64,000 nt of DNA. Source: Flavobacterium album. GTDB lineage: Bacteria; Bacteroidota; Bacteroidia; Flavobacteriales; Flavobacteriaceae. Positions 8,060 to 17,154 of this stretch are shown in pieces. Position numbers and translations under genes: made by a program. Every line of letters begins with the position of its first letter. Position 1 is the first letter of the stretch. Under the pieces are notes generated by a model that saw only the letters and a program-made list of their open reading frames with translations, made no database searches and was not told the origin of the DNA. The DNA is taken from assembly GCF_003096035.1 (NCBI RefSeq), contig NZ_CP029186.1, positions 633,001-697,000 of the forward strand. The letters run 5' to 3'.

Positions 8060-8653
8060 ATGAAAGAGACAATACTAAACAAAGCAACTGAAATGTTCCT
8101 TACGCTGGGTTTTAAAAGCGTGACCATGGATGATATTGCCAACGAACTCGGCATTTCCAAAAAAACGATCTACCAGCACTACGCCAATAAGACCGACCTG
8201 GTTGAAGCAAGCACAATGCACCTCTTCAACACCATCTCGGATGGCATCGACAATATTGTAGAGCAACAAAAAAACTCTATTGAGGAGATATTCATAATCA
8301 GGAATTTTTTAAAGCAGCACCTCAACAACGAGGCCGCATCGCCATTTTACCAATTGCAAAAATTTTTCCCGAAAATATTTTCCTGCCTCCGTACAAAGCA
8401 ATTTGAAAAGATGAACGGCTGTATGGTAGAGAACCTTCACAGAGGGGTGGCCAACGGGGTGTACAGGGAGAACATCAATATCGATTTTATATCCCGGATT
8501 TATTTTACGGGGCTAACGGGTATAAAGGATTCAGACATTTTCCCCGCGCAGCTTTTTGAAGTGAATGATTTGACAAAGCAATACCTGGAGTACCATTTAA
8601 GAGCGATAGTAACCCCAAAAGGGCTTGAAATACTTAAGGAATTCCTGAAGTAA
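8060..8653 (+). CDS. TetR/AcrR family transcriptional regulator
   Basis: DNA-binding repressor of 197 residues using the ATG at 8060. An earlier frame start at 8036 would lie inside the -7 element and is rejected. The N-terminal helix-turn-helix reads FLTLGFKSVTMDDIANELG then ISKKTIYQHYANKTDLV, the standard TetR pattern. The C-terminal ligand domain is divergent and suggests no ligand. A perfect palindrome just upstream suggests autorepression. The gene stands before a second tetR gene that leads an efflux operon, but has its own promoter, so the two may not share targets. Confidence 0.88.
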   Translation: MKETILNKATEMFLTLGFKSVTMDDIANELGISKKTIYQHYANKTDLVEASTMHLFNTISDGIDNIVEQQKNSIEEIFIIRNFLKQHLNNEAASPFYQLQKFFPKIFSCLRTKQFEKMNGCMVENLHRGVANGVYRENINIDFISRIYFTGLTGIKDSDIFPAQLFEVNDLTKQYLEYHLRAIVTPKGLEILKEFLK

Positions 8654-8674
8654 AAAAAATTATGAAATTTCTTA

Positions 8675-8703
8675 TTGACTTTGAACAAAACTATGTAATT
8701 TTG
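8675..8703 (+). promoter_or_regulatory. Promoter of the tetR-tolC-adaptor-RND operon
   Basis: TTG at 8675-8677 and TAATTTTG at 8696-8703 are separated by 18 bases, the classic Bacteroidetes -33/-7 arrangement. The operator palindrome follows immediately. Confidence 0.75.
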
Positions 8704-8705
8704 CC

Positions 8706-8721
8706 TTGACAAAAATGTCAA
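8706..8721. promoter_or_regulatory. TetR operator candidate of the efflux operon
   Basis: TTGACA, four A bases, then TGTCAA: a perfect 6-bp-arm palindrome that starts 2 bases after the -7 element and covers the expected transcription start. Position and symmetry fit autorepression by the TetR protein encoded 20 bases downstream. Confidence 0.65.
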
Positions 8722-8740
8722 ACAAAAAAGTTAAACAATT

Positions 8741-9334
8741 ATGTCGGCTAAGATAACAGACCAGGACACAGAGAAATTGATAAAGGATACGGCAATGCGT
8801 GTTTTCTTTGGGGAGGGCCGCTTTAATGCTACGACACAGGAGATTGCAGATGCCGCGGGAGTAAACAGGACGCTTATAAATTATTACTTCAGGTCGAGGG
8901 ACAAACTGTTTGAGCAGGTATTTGAAGAAGCCCACAAGCAGGAACATGAGTTGATGGAGCAGATATTCTATTCCGGATTGCCTTTTAAGGAGAAAATAGA
9001 ACGCCACCTCGACGTGGCCTTCGAGCAGTCGCAAAAATACCCTTACCTGGAAATATATATGGTAACGCAGGCCAATCAGGGATGCAATATTAAGAACCAT
9101 GAAAATATGGGTGGCCTGGTACAGGATTTTTACCGGGAAATAGCAGTCGAGATGGAAAAAGGCACCATCCATAAAATGAGGCCTGAGCAGTTTGCGCTCA
9201 ACTTTATCTCGCTTATGTCCTTCCCCGCTGCTATGAGGCCGCTATTACAGGAAACAATGGGTTTTACAAACGAGGAATTCGACACGATCCTCGCTGAACG
9301 CAAAGAGGTAATAATGAAGACACTTTTTAAATAA
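8741..9334 (+). CDS. TetR/AcrR family regulator of the RND efflux operon
   Basis: Repressor of 197 residues. Helix-turn-helix: FNATTQEIADAAGVNRTLIN then YYFRSRDKLFEQVF. The rest is the helical ligand-binding domain. It is the first gene of an operon: tolC-like starts 28 bases after its stop, then the adaptor and the RND pump, with no further promoter seen. It very likely senses a pump substrate and represses its own operon through the palindrome at 8706-8721. Substrate unknown. Confidence 0.9.
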   Translation: MSAKITDQDTEKLIKDTAMRVFFGEGRFNATTQEIADAAGVNRTLINYYFRSRDKLFEQVFEEAHKQEHELMEQIFYSGLPFKEKIERHLDVAFEQSQKYPYLEIYMVTQANQGCNIKNHENMGGLVQDFYREIAVEMEKGTIHKMRPEQFALNFISLMSFPAAMRPLLQETMGFTNEEFDTILAERKEVIMKTLFK

Positions 9335-9362
9335 TCATTCAATCAATAAATACAGTTAACAA

Positions 9363-10736
9363 ATGAAGATCATCAATGACCTGAAAAGCTTCTTCCGCAA
9401 AGAATGGGCTTTTCTAGTGGTACTTCTGGCAGGATCCTCTCTGCAGGCGCAGGTAAAGCCGAAGGAAATCACGCTGAAAGATGCCATAAATTATGCCCTG
9501 GAAAACAAGGCAGATGCCAAAAAGGCGAAATTAACGGTAGAAAACAGCGAGTACCAGATACAGGAAGTGCGCGCAAGGGCCCTGCCTACGATTTCGGCAT
9601 CCGGAAATACCACCTACAATCCCATATTGCAGCTTAATGCGCTTCCGGGCGACTTCTTTGGCGCGCCGGGTACGACTATACTGGCGCCATTAGGGCAAAA
9701 ATGGGTATCGTCGGCGGGGGTAAACCTCAACCAGGCAATATTCGATATGTCGGTATTTACAGGGCTGAAGGCCGCTCGCAGTACCCGTGAGTTTTACCAG
9801 GTGAACGCGCAGCTTACAGAGGAGCAGGTAATCGAAAGGGTTGCAAACAACTATTACCAGGTATATGTGCAGCGCCAAAAGCTTTCGATCATAGACAGCA
9901 CCTATAACAATACGGCCAAAGTGCGGGACATCATCAAGGGGCAGTTTGATAATGGCCTTGCCAGAAAGATAGACCTCGACAGGATGAACGTAAACCTGTC
10001 GAACATCAACACGCAGCGCCAACAGCTTATCAACGCCGTGCAGCTACAGGAAAATGCACTAAAATTCTATATGGGTATGCCGATAGATACACCTATCACG
10101 CTGCCGAAAACAGAGTTTTCCGTTACCCCGTTGGCACTGAACGATACGCCAGACGTTACCAAAAGAAGTGAATACCAGCTGCTGAAAAAACAGGAAAGGC
10201 TTTTGTATTTCCAGAAAAAATCAATAGAAGCGGAATATTATCCTTCATTATCATTAACGGCAGGCTATAATTATATCGGCCAGGGGCCAAAGCTTCCATT
10301 GTTCGCAAAATCTTCTGAAGGCGTGTACTGGTCAGACTTCTCGTCAATAGGCGTTAACCTTAAAGTACCTATCTTCAATGGCTTCGGTACCCGCGCCCGT
10401 GTAAGGCAGGCTACCATCGACATGAAGAAGAATGAGGAAGACCTGAAAGATACACAGCTATCGCTAAACCTGGCTTTTGAAAATGCAAGGACGCAGATAA
10501 ACAACAGCCTCATCACCATCAATAACCAAAAGGAGAACGCGAGGCTGGCGCAGGAAGTGCTGGACAACACCCAGAACAATTACCAAAACGGGCTTGCCAC
10601 GCTAACCGACCTGCTTGACGCGGAGAACTCCTATGTGGAAGCACAAAACAATTATACCACTGCCCTGCTCGATTTCAAGCTGGCAGAAATACAGCTCATT
10701 AAAGCAAAAGGCGAATTAAGAACATTAACAAACTAA
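9363..10736 (+). CDS. TolC-family outer membrane efflux protein
   Basis: Outer membrane exit duct of a tripartite RND pump; 457 residues. Signal peptide FLVVLLAGSSLQAQ is cut near residue 30. It begins the mature part with KEITLKDAINYALENKADAKKAKL, the usual TolC helix, and shows the two-fold pattern of long helices (NNYYQVYVQRQKLSIIDSTY; AQEVLDNTQNNYQNGLATLTDLL) and strands (YPSLSLTAGYNY, FSSIGVNLKVPIFNGFGTRA). The adaptor gene begins 4 bases after its stop. Confidence 0.93.
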   Translation: MKIINDLKSFFRKEWAFLVVLLAGSSLQAQVKPKEITLKDAINYALENKADAKKAKLTVENSEYQIQEVRARALPTISASGNTTYNPILQLNALPGDFFGAPGTTILAPLGQKWVSSAGVNLNQAIFDMSVFTGLKAARSTREFYQVNAQLTEEQVIERVANNYYQVYVQRQKLSIIDSTYNNTAKVRDIIKGQFDNGLARKIDLDRMNVNLSNINTQRQQLINAVQLQENALKFYMGMPIDTPITLPKTEFSVTPLALNDTPDVTKRSEYQLLKKQERLLYFQKKSIEAEYYPSLSLTAGYNYIGQGPKLPLFAKSSEGVYWSDFSSIGVNLKVPIFNGFGTRARVRQATIDMKKNEEDLKDTQLSLNLAFENARTQINNSLITINNQKENARLAQEVLDNTQNNYQNGLATLTDLLDAENSYVEAQNNYTTALLDFKLAEIQLIKAKGELRTLTN

Positions 10737-10740
10737 TCTC

Positions 10741-11799
10741 ATGAAAAAGGTTTTATATATCGTAATAATAATTGCAGTTTTAGGCCTTGGCGCTTATATA
10801 CTAACGAAAAACAAGGAAAAGAACGATGCCGAAACAGCGGTTGTTTCCCAAAAGAATACTGCCGTTACGGTGAGGACGGCCGTTGTAAAAAATGAGGTGC
10901 CAAATACGGATTATCTTTCCAATGGTACTTTCGAGCCATCACAGCAGCTAGAGTTCCCTGCAGAAAATGCAGGTCGCGTAGTCAGCGTACTGGTTGATGA
11001 AGGCGATGTAGTTCGCAAAGGGCAGGTGCTTGCGGTAATAAAGGGCGACCGGCTTTCTATTGACGTGCAAAATGCGCAGGCGGCCTACCAAAATGCACTG
11101 GCAGACAGCCAGCGTTATGAGAACGCCTTCAAAACAGGCGGTGTGACCAAGCAGCAGCTGGACCAGGCGAAACTGGCCCTTGTAAACGCAAAAGCAAGGC
11201 TGGACCAGGCGAAGATACTTATGGGCGATGCGAGCATCAAATCGAGCATTAACGGTATCGTGAACAAGCGCAGCATAGAGCCGGGATCGGTAGTAGCATC
11301 GGGAACAGTATTGTTTGAGCTGGTAAATGTTTCTACGCTTAAGCTGAAAGTGACTGTGAACGAGCAGCAGGTATCTACCCTGAAAGTGGGCAGCATGGTT
11401 CCTGTGAAAGCGAGTGTTTTCCCTGACAAAGAATTCAAAGGTAAAGTTACTTTTATCGCTCCAAAAGCTGATGCATCGCTTAACTTCCCAGTAGAAATAG
11501 AGATCGCCAACAATCCTGGCAACGAGATCAAAGCCGGTATGTACGGTACCGCAGTATTCGGTTCGGGGAAATCGCAGCAGGCAGTTACCACTATTCCGCG
11601 TAAAGCGTTTGTAGGCGGTGTAGGCAACAACCAGGTATTTGTTGTGAACGACAGCGTAGCCAAGCTTGTAAAAGTAACGGCAGGACGCATCTTCGGTGAA
11701 GAAGTTGAAGTGCTCGACGGCCTTAAAGAAGGCGATGTGGTAGTAACCAGCGGCCAGATCAACCTGCAGGATGGTACTAAAGTAAATCCGGTAAAATAA
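10741..11799 (+). CDS. RND efflux periplasmic adaptor (membrane fusion protein)
   Basis: Links the inner membrane pump to the TolC duct. Length 352. One N-terminal membrane anchor (VLYIVIIIAVLGLGAYIL). The lipoyl-like half-motifs flank a short hairpin: VVSVLVDEGDVVRKGQVLAVI before and SSINGIVNKRSIEPGSVVASG after. A beta-barrel domain and a C-terminal membrane-proximal domain (FGEEVEVLDGLKEGDVVVTSG) follow. No lipobox is seen, so it is anchored by the helix. A repeat-like gap of 67 bases separates it from the pump gene. Confidence 0.93.
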   Translation: MKKVLYIVIIIAVLGLGAYILTKNKEKNDAETAVVSQKNTAVTVRTAVVKNEVPNTDYLSNGTFEPSQQLEFPAENAGRVVSVLVDEGDVVRKGQVLAVIKGDRLSIDVQNAQAAYQNALADSQRYENAFKTGGVTKQQLDQAKLALVNAKARLDQAKILMGDASIKSSINGIVNKRSIEPGSVVASGTVLFELVNVSTLKLKVTVNEQQVSTLKVGSMVPVKASVFPDKEFKGKVTFIAPKADASLNFPVEIEIANNPGNEIKAGMYGTAVFGSGKSQQAVTTIPRKAFVGGVGNNQVFVVNDSVAKLVKVTAGRIFGEEVEVLDGLKEGDVVVTSGQINLQDGTKVNPVK

Positions 11800-11802
11800 G
11801 TT

Positions 11803-11862
11803 TAAGATGGTAAAGTTTCCGTACAGGACTTTAAACTTTTAAACCTTAAACTTTAAACTAAA
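11803..11862. repeat. Short intergenic inverted repeat between adaptor and RND genes
   Basis: The gap is built from 'tttaaac/gtttaa' words: GTTTAAG near its start pairs with CTTAAAC and TTTAAAC near its end. A similar kind of element, made of 'gttgaaag/ctttcaac', sits between nuoF and nuoG. Confidence 0.5.
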
Positions 11863-11866
11863 GAAA

Positions 11867-14800
11867 ATGAAATTAGCAGAAATATCCATAAAACGGCCAA
11901 CACTTATTATAGTGTTGTTCATAATCCTTACACTGGGAGGGCTTTACAGCTACAGCAGCCTGAGCTACGAGCTTATCCCGAAATTCGAGATGAACGTGGT
12001 GACCATTTCCACGGTGTATCCCGGTGCATCTCCTGGCGAGGTGGAAAATACGGTGACCAAAAAGATCGAGGACGCGGTAGCATCGTTGGAGCTTGTAAAA
12101 AAGGTAGAATCCAAATCGTATGAAAGCCTTTCGCTCGTGATGGTAACGCTCGAGCCTGAAGCCGATGCCGACTACTCTCTGAATGATGCGCAGCGTAAGA
12201 TCAACGCGATCGAGAAAGACCTTCCTGAAGATGCCGACCCTCCTGCGCTTGTGAAATTTTCCCTGAGCGACCTTCCGGTAATTACCCTGGGCGCTACATC
12301 GAAAATGGATGAAATAGACTTTTACGACCTTTTGGATAAAAAGATCGAGCCGCTTTTGGCCCGTGTTCCGGGCGTGGCGCAGGTAACCCTTGTGGGTGGA
12401 CAGGAAAGGGAAATACAGGTAAACCTTGACGAAGAGAAACTGAAAGGCTACGGCCTCTCCATACCCCAGGTACAGCAAGCCGTTTTAGGCAGTAACCTCG
12501 ACTTCCCTACCGGTAGCGTAAAAACGCGCGAAAGCAGCATGCTGGTGCGCCTTGCGGGTAAATACCGTACGGTTGATGAAATGCGTAACCTTGTGGTTTC
12601 GTCAAAAGACGGGATACAGGTACGCCTGGGCCAGATAGCCGACGTGCAGGATGACCAGAAGGAAGCTGATAAAATAGCCCGTGTTGACCAGAAAAGCGCT
12701 ATTGCGCTGCAAATTACAAAGCAGACCGAAGCCAATGCGGTACAGGTGAGTGAGGACGTTCGCGCCATTATCTCGACCATCGAAAAGAACTATGCCAAAG
12801 AAGGCCTTAAGCTCGAAATAGCAAATGATACTTCAGAATTTACGCTGGTTGCGGCAGATGCGGTTATCCATGACTTGTTCATCGCGATATTCCTCGTGGC
12901 CTTCGTGATGCTTTTCTTCCTTCACAGTATAAGGAACGCGCTTATTGTAATGGTATCTATCCCGGCATCGCTTATCGCGACGTTCATCGGTGTATACCTC
13001 TTAGGCTATACGCTGAACCTGATGAGCTTACTTGGGCTCTCGCTCGTGGTAGGTATCCTTGTGGATGACGCGATCGTGGTACTGGAAAACATTTACCGCC
13101 ACATGGAGATGGGCAAGAACCGTGTGCGGGCCGCGTATGACGGTACGGCAGAGATCGGGTTTACCGTATCGGCCATTACGCTTGTTATCATCGTGGTTTT
13201 CCTCCCAATCGCCATGAGTACAGGGCTTGTGAGTAACATCATCACCCAGTTCTGTATGGTAGTTGTTATCGCGACATTGCTTTCATTATTATCTTCCTTC
13301 ACACTTATCCCGTGGTTGTCATCACGCTTTGGAAAGCTGGAGCATATCGAAGGCAAAAATATTTTTGGCAAAGTGATCCTTGGTTTCGAAAAAGGCCTTG
13401 ACCGCTTTACGCACTGGGTAACCGGCATCCTGAAATGGTCGCTTCGCGGCAGGGGTACCAAGCTGGCGACGCTGGGTATCGTTATCCTGTTGTTCTTCGG
13501 TTCGATAGCATTGCTTGGCGCAGGGTTTATTGGTGGGGAGTTCTTCCCTAAACTCGACAGGGGACAGTTCATGGTACAGCTCGAGTTGCCGAAAGATGCT
13601 TCCCTGGAGCAAACCAACTTCATGACACAAAAAGCGGAGAAATTCCTGCAGGATAAAAAAGAGGTGAAAAGCATCATCAGTACAGTCGGGCAGACCAGTG
13701 AAGGTTTTGCCGGTGTACAGAGCACAGCTTATAAGTCTGAGATCACGGTAACACTTATCGACCAGGAACAGCGTGCGGACAACTCTTTCGTATATGCCGC
13801 TAAGACAAAACGCGACCTTGAAAAAATACTGATAGGCGCTAAAGTAAAAACCGTTCCGGTAAGTATCATGGGTGGTGCCGACGAAGCGCCGATAGCGCTT
13901 ACCGTCACAGGTACCGACCTTGCAAGCGCTATGGACTTCGCCGAAAAAGCAGCTGCCGAGCTTGCCAAAATAAAAGGCTCCACCGGTATCAAGCTGACAT
14001 CAGAATCCGGTTCGCCTGAGGTGAACGTACAGGTAGACAGGGATAAAATGGCCGCACTTGGGCTTGACCTCCAAACGGTCGGCCTTACCATGCAGACTGC
14101 CTTCAACGGAAATACCGATGGTAAATTCCGTGCCGGCCAGTATGAATATGACATCAACATCCGCTTTGGCGCATACGACCGTATGAACATCAACGATGTG
14201 CGCAACCTAACCTTTGTAAATGCCATGGGCCAGGAAGTGAAGCTTTCGCAGTTTGCTACCATCACCGAAGGTTCAGGCCCGTCATTGCTGGAAAGGCGCG
14301 ATAAGAGTGCTTCGGTAACCGTACAGGCGCAAACCGTAGGCCGCCCATCGGGTGACGTTGCCACCGAGTGGGAAGGTGTATTCTCTAAAATGGAGCGCCC
14401 TGCCGGTGTAGACTATGTATGGGGCGGTGATATGGAGATGCAGGGCGAAGGTTTCGGTACATTGGGTATCGCTTTGCTTGCCGCTATATTGCTTGTGTAC
14501 CTTGTAATGGTAGCGCTTTACGACAGCTTTGTATATCCGTTCGTGGTATTGTTCTCGGTACCGTTATCGTTCATCGGGGCGCTTGTAGCATTGGCACTTA
14601 CAAATAATACGCTGAACATCTTTACGATATTGGGTATAATCATGCTTATCGGCCTTGTGTGTAAGAACGCGATCCTTCTCGTCGACTTCGCCAACCACAG
14701 GAAAGCCGAAGGCGAGACTACCAAAGACGCACTTATACAGGCCAACCACGCGCGTTTGAGGCCGATCCTTATGACGACTATTGCGATGGTTATCGGTATG

Positions 14801-15049
14801 ATCCCGATCGCATTGGCAAAAGGCGGCGCCGCACAGATGAACAACGGCCTTGCATGGGTGGTTATCGGAGGACTTATCTCCTCGCTATTCCTTACGCTTG
14901 TTATCGTGCCGGTGGTTTATTCGATATTCGACAGCCTTATCAGGAGGACTTCTAAAGGGAAGCCAACCGATTATGCTAAAGAAATGACCGCCGATTATGA
15001 GCCTAAAGAACTTAGCGACGACGGCTTTACCGTAAAACACCAGATGTAA
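11867..15049 (+). CDS. RND-type efflux pump, hydrophobe/amphiphile (HAE1-like) family
   Basis: Proton-driven inner membrane exporter; 1060 residues, usual for HAE1 transporters. Seen: N-terminal SIKRPTLIIVLFIILTLGG, a first periplasmic porter domain, membrane segments with GILVDDAIVVLENIYRHME (the acidic pair of the proton relay), a second porter domain, and the C-terminal repeat with TILGIIMLIGLVCKNAILLVDF and MIPIALAKGGAAQMNNGLAW. The pattern is that of multidrug rather than heavy-metal pumps. It closes the operon and is followed at once by a strong terminator. Confidence 0.94.
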   Translation: MKLAEISIKRPTLIIVLFIILTLGGLYSYSSLSYELIPKFEMNVVTISTVYPGASPGEVENTVTKKIEDAVASLELVKKVESKSYESLSLVMVTLEPEADADYSLNDAQRKINAIEKDLPEDADPPALVKFSLSDLPVITLGATSKMDEIDFYDLLDKKIEPLLARVPGVAQVTLVGGQEREIQVNLDEEKLKGYGLSIPQVQQAVLGSNLDFPTGSVKTRESSMLVRLAGKYRTVDEMRNLVVSSKDGIQVRLGQIADVQDDQKEADKIARVDQKSAIALQITKQTEANAVQVSEDVRAIISTIEKNYAKEGLKLEIANDTSEFTLVAADAVIHDLFIAIFLVAFVMLFFLHSIRNALIVMVSIPASLIATFIGVYLLGYTLNLMSLLGLSLVVGILVDDAIVVLENIYRHMEMGKNRVRAAYDGTAEIGFTVSAITLVIIVVFLPIAMSTGLVSNIITQFCMVVVIATLLSLLSSFTLIPWLSSRFGKLEHIEGKNIFGKVILGFEKGLDRFTHWVTGILKWSLRGRGTKLATLGIVILLFFGSIALLGAGFIGGEFFPKLDRGQFMVQLELPKDASLEQTNFMTQKAEKFLQDKKEVKSIISTVGQTSEGFAGVQSTAYKSEITVTLIDQEQRADNSFVYAAKTKRDLEKILIGAKVKTVPVSIMGGADEAPIALTVTGTDLASAMDFAEKAAAELAKIKGSTGIKLTSESGSPEVNVQVDRDKMAALGLDLQTVGLTMQTAFNGNTDGKFRAGQYEYDINIRFGAYDRMNINDVRNLTFVNAMGQEVKLSQFATITEGSGPSLLERRDKSASVTVQAQTVGRPSGDVATEWEGVFSKMERPAGVDYVWGGDMEMQGEGFGTLGIALLAAILLVYLVMVALYDSFVYPFVVLFSVPLSFIGALVALALTNNTLNIFTILGIIMLIGLVCKNAILLVDFANHRKAEGETTKDALIQANHARLRPILMTTIAMVIGMIPIALAKGGAAQMNNGLAWVVIGGLISSLFLTLVIVPVVYSIFDSLIRRTSKGKPTDYAKEMTADYEPKELSDDGFTVKHQM

Positions 15050-15070
15050 TATCCACATTTATATAAAAGG

Positions 15071-15101
15071 CTCCCGGTTGCGAAAGTGACCGGGAGTTTT
15101 T
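15071..15101 (+). terminator. Rho-independent terminator of the RND operon
   Basis: CTCCCGGT (15071-15078) pairs with ACCGGGAG (15089-15096) around a 10-base loop, followed by TTTTTGT. It begins 21 bases after the pump stop codon. Confidence 0.85.
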
Positions 15102-15107
15102 GTATTT

Positions 15108-15212
15108 ATGGAACGCGGATTGGGTGATTTTAAAGATTTATGCCAATTACAAATATAAAAGAGCCTGACAGTTTTTTAAACTATACCTACAAGGTCTCAA
15201 AGACCTTGCAGG
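15108..15212 (+). repeat. Composite dispersed repeat (copy in forward orientation)
   Basis: ATGGAACGCGGATTGGG begins at 15108. From 15139 a block runs TATGCCAATTACAAATATAA on to a 'gttttttaaactata' word and ends in the palindrome ACCTACAAGGTCTCAAAGAC with CTTGCAGG. The block at 15139-15212 recurs inverted at 61540-61615 and, without the palindrome, at 53815-53863. Confidence 0.75.
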
Positions 15213-15258
15213 AGACCAACCGTGCTGTAGCCGATTCTACATACATAAATGGTATTTC

Positions 15259-15816
15259 TCACTGTGTATAATAGGCCGGGAACTCCCGTACTATCGAGAA
15301 AAGGTCGCGGAATTCAAAAAAGCGCGGGCTCACATTGCTTACGTCTTTAAACCCCTGTTTCCGCAGCAGCATTTTCGTTCGTGTAACGTGAAAGTACTGC
15401 GATACCGCAATAAGGCTTTTAAGCTTCAGGCTGTCTTTTAGCTTTCGGACATTCTTTGCAGTGTCACGAGTATTATAGCCTTGGTTATCTGTTACTATCC
15501 TGTTTGCGGGCACGCCGTCCTGCACAAGATATTCCTTCATTTTATCCCCCTCATAAAAGCCTTCCTTTCCCAGGCCGCCGCTTACGATAATATATTTTAC
15601 ACGTCCGGCCTTATATAATTCAAGCCCACAGGCTACACGTTGACGGAGCCGTTCCGATAGCGTACCGTCCTCATTTACGGTAGTGCCGAGGATAACGGCA
15701 GCATCGGCAGTTTTTCCTTCATCCTGTAGGCCATCCGCTATAATGCAGGCGGAGTGAATCAAAAACCAGCCTATTACAAGGCATAAAAATATCTTTATAA
15801 AGCGTTTTAGCTTCAT
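15259..15816 (-). CDS. YdcF/SanA-like DUF218 membrane-anchored protein
   Basis: Protein of 185 residues from the ATG at 15816, which places a single membrane anchor (FIKIFLCLVIGWFLIHSACI) at the N-terminus; an upstream frame start at 15849 is less likely. The DUF218 signatures are present: AAVILGTTVNEDGTLSERL, the turn YIIVSGGLGKEG, then NRIVTDNQGYNTRDTAKNV and AVSQYFHVTRTKMLLRK. The family is linked to envelope integrity, without a proven reaction. It lies downstream of glgC in the same direction, 45 bases away, and may be read with it. Confidence 0.85.
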   Translation of the reverse strand: MKLKRFIKIFLCLVIGWFLIHSACIIADGLQDEGKTADAAVILGTTVNEDGTLSERLRQRVACGLELYKAGRVKYIIVSGGLGKEGFYEGDKMKEYLVQDGVPANRIVTDNQGYNTRDTAKNVRKLKDSLKLKSLIAVSQYFHVTRTKMLLRKQGFKDVSNVSPRFFEFRDLFSIVREFPAYYTQ

Positions 15817-15861
15817 TGATTTTGGTTGAGAAATTATTAATTCATGCAATGCTGGAAATAC

Positions 15862-17133
15862 TTAAATACTAAACCCGTCCGGCAATGTGCTTCCTTTTTT
15901 GATTATGATTATCCCATCTTTAATGGTGTATTCATCCGTATTTGCATTTTCAAGGTGCGGGCCGCCGTTGAGGGTCACATCATTGCCAATACTGCAGTTC
16001 TTATCTACGATGGTATTGTTGATAACGCAGCGTTCGCCAATACCAAGGTTCGTTATCCCGTGCTCAAGGTTGTGGTTGATCTCGTCGAGGTTCTGGTAGA
16101 AGTCGTTACCCATCAGGTAGGAATTCGAGATCTTAGACCCCTTGCCTATCCTGTTCCGGATGCCTATGACCGAATGCACTATGGATGAACCGTTAACAAT
16201 AGAGCCTTCGGCAATGATAGAATGGTCTATACTGGTATTGCCTATAATCTTGGAAGGCGGCAATATCCTGGCACGGGTATATATCTTGGATAAGTTGTCG
16301 AACAGGTTGAACTTCGGTATCTCATCGGTCAGTCCCAGATTGGCTTCAAAGAAGGAGTCGATGTTCCCTATATCAGTCCAGTAGCCCTCGTACTGGTAGC
16401 TCAGTACTTTTTCTTTCCCGATGGCTTGGGGGATTATTTCCTTGCCAAAATCTTTCGCCTCCGGGTCGGACATCAGGTCGATAAGCAGCTGCCTGTTGAA
16501 GATATAGATACCCATCGAGGCGAGGTAATGTTTCCCTTCCGCCGCGGATTCTTCACTTACTTCCGAGGTCCATTCCGGCAGCAGGTCTTTGTGCGGCTTT
16601 TCGATGAAAGAGGTGATAAGGCTTTCGCTATCGGTTTTCAATATCCCGAATTCGGGGGCATCTTTTGCCGTAACGGGCAGTGTCGCTATGGTTATGCCGG
16701 CACCGCTTGCTTCGTGCGCTTCCACCATGGCATTGAAATCCATCTGGTAGAGCTGGTCGCCCGAAAGGATCAGGGCATAATCGAAATCATGGTTCAGGAA
16801 ATGCGGCATGCACTGGCGCACCGCATCGGCCGTACCCTGAAACCATGTAGGGTTATCCGGGGTTTGCTCGGCAGCAAGGATATCGACAAAAGCAGTACTG
16901 AAATGGCCGAACTGAAACGTATTCTTGATATGCTGGTTCAGGGAAGCCGAATTGAACTGGGTAAGCACAAACATCCTGTGGATATTCGAGTTAATGCAGT
17001 TGGAGATCGGGATGTCTACCAAACGATATTTTCCCGCAATAGGGACAGCCGGCTTGGAACGCCTGTGCGTCAGTGGAAATAACCTGGAACCCTGCCCGCC
17101 GCCAAGAATAATGGCCAATGTACTTTTACTCAT
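15862..17133 (-). CDS. glgC: Glucose-1-phosphate adenylyltransferase
   Basis: Makes ADP-glucose from glucose 1-phosphate and ATP, the first step of glycogen synthesis. Length 423 (E. coli 431). Seen: nucleotide-binding LAIILGGGQGSRLFPLT, the activator/substrate region KPAVPIAGKYRLVDIPISNC, the catalytic-site stretch ALILSGDQLYQMDF, and a C-terminal left-handed beta-helix with hexapeptide repeats. It starts 21 bases after the glgA stop on the same strand, forming a glycogen (or storage glucan) operon. Confidence 0.95.
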   Translation of the reverse strand: MSKSTLAIILGGGQGSRLFPLTHRRSKPAVPIAGKYRLVDIPISNCINSNIHRMFVLTQFNSASLNQHIKNTFQFGHFSTAFVDILAAEQTPDNPTWFQGTADAVRQCMPHFLNHDFDYALILSGDQLYQMDFNAMVEAHEASGAGITIATLPVTAKDAPEFGILKTDSESLITSFIEKPHKDLLPEWTSEVSEESAAEGKHYLASMGIYIFNRQLLIDLMSDPEAKDFGKEIIPQAIGKEKVLSYQYEGYWTDIGNIDSFFEANLGLTDEIPKFNLFDNLSKIYTRARILPPSKIIGNTSIDHSIIAEGSIVNGSSIVHSVIGIRNRIGKGSKISNSYLMGNDFYQNLDEINHNLEHGITNLGIGERCVINNTIVDKNCSIGNDVTLNGGPHLENANTDEYTIKDGIIIIKKGSTLPDGFSI

Positions 17134-17154
17134 TTTGTTACCGATTTAAATTCG

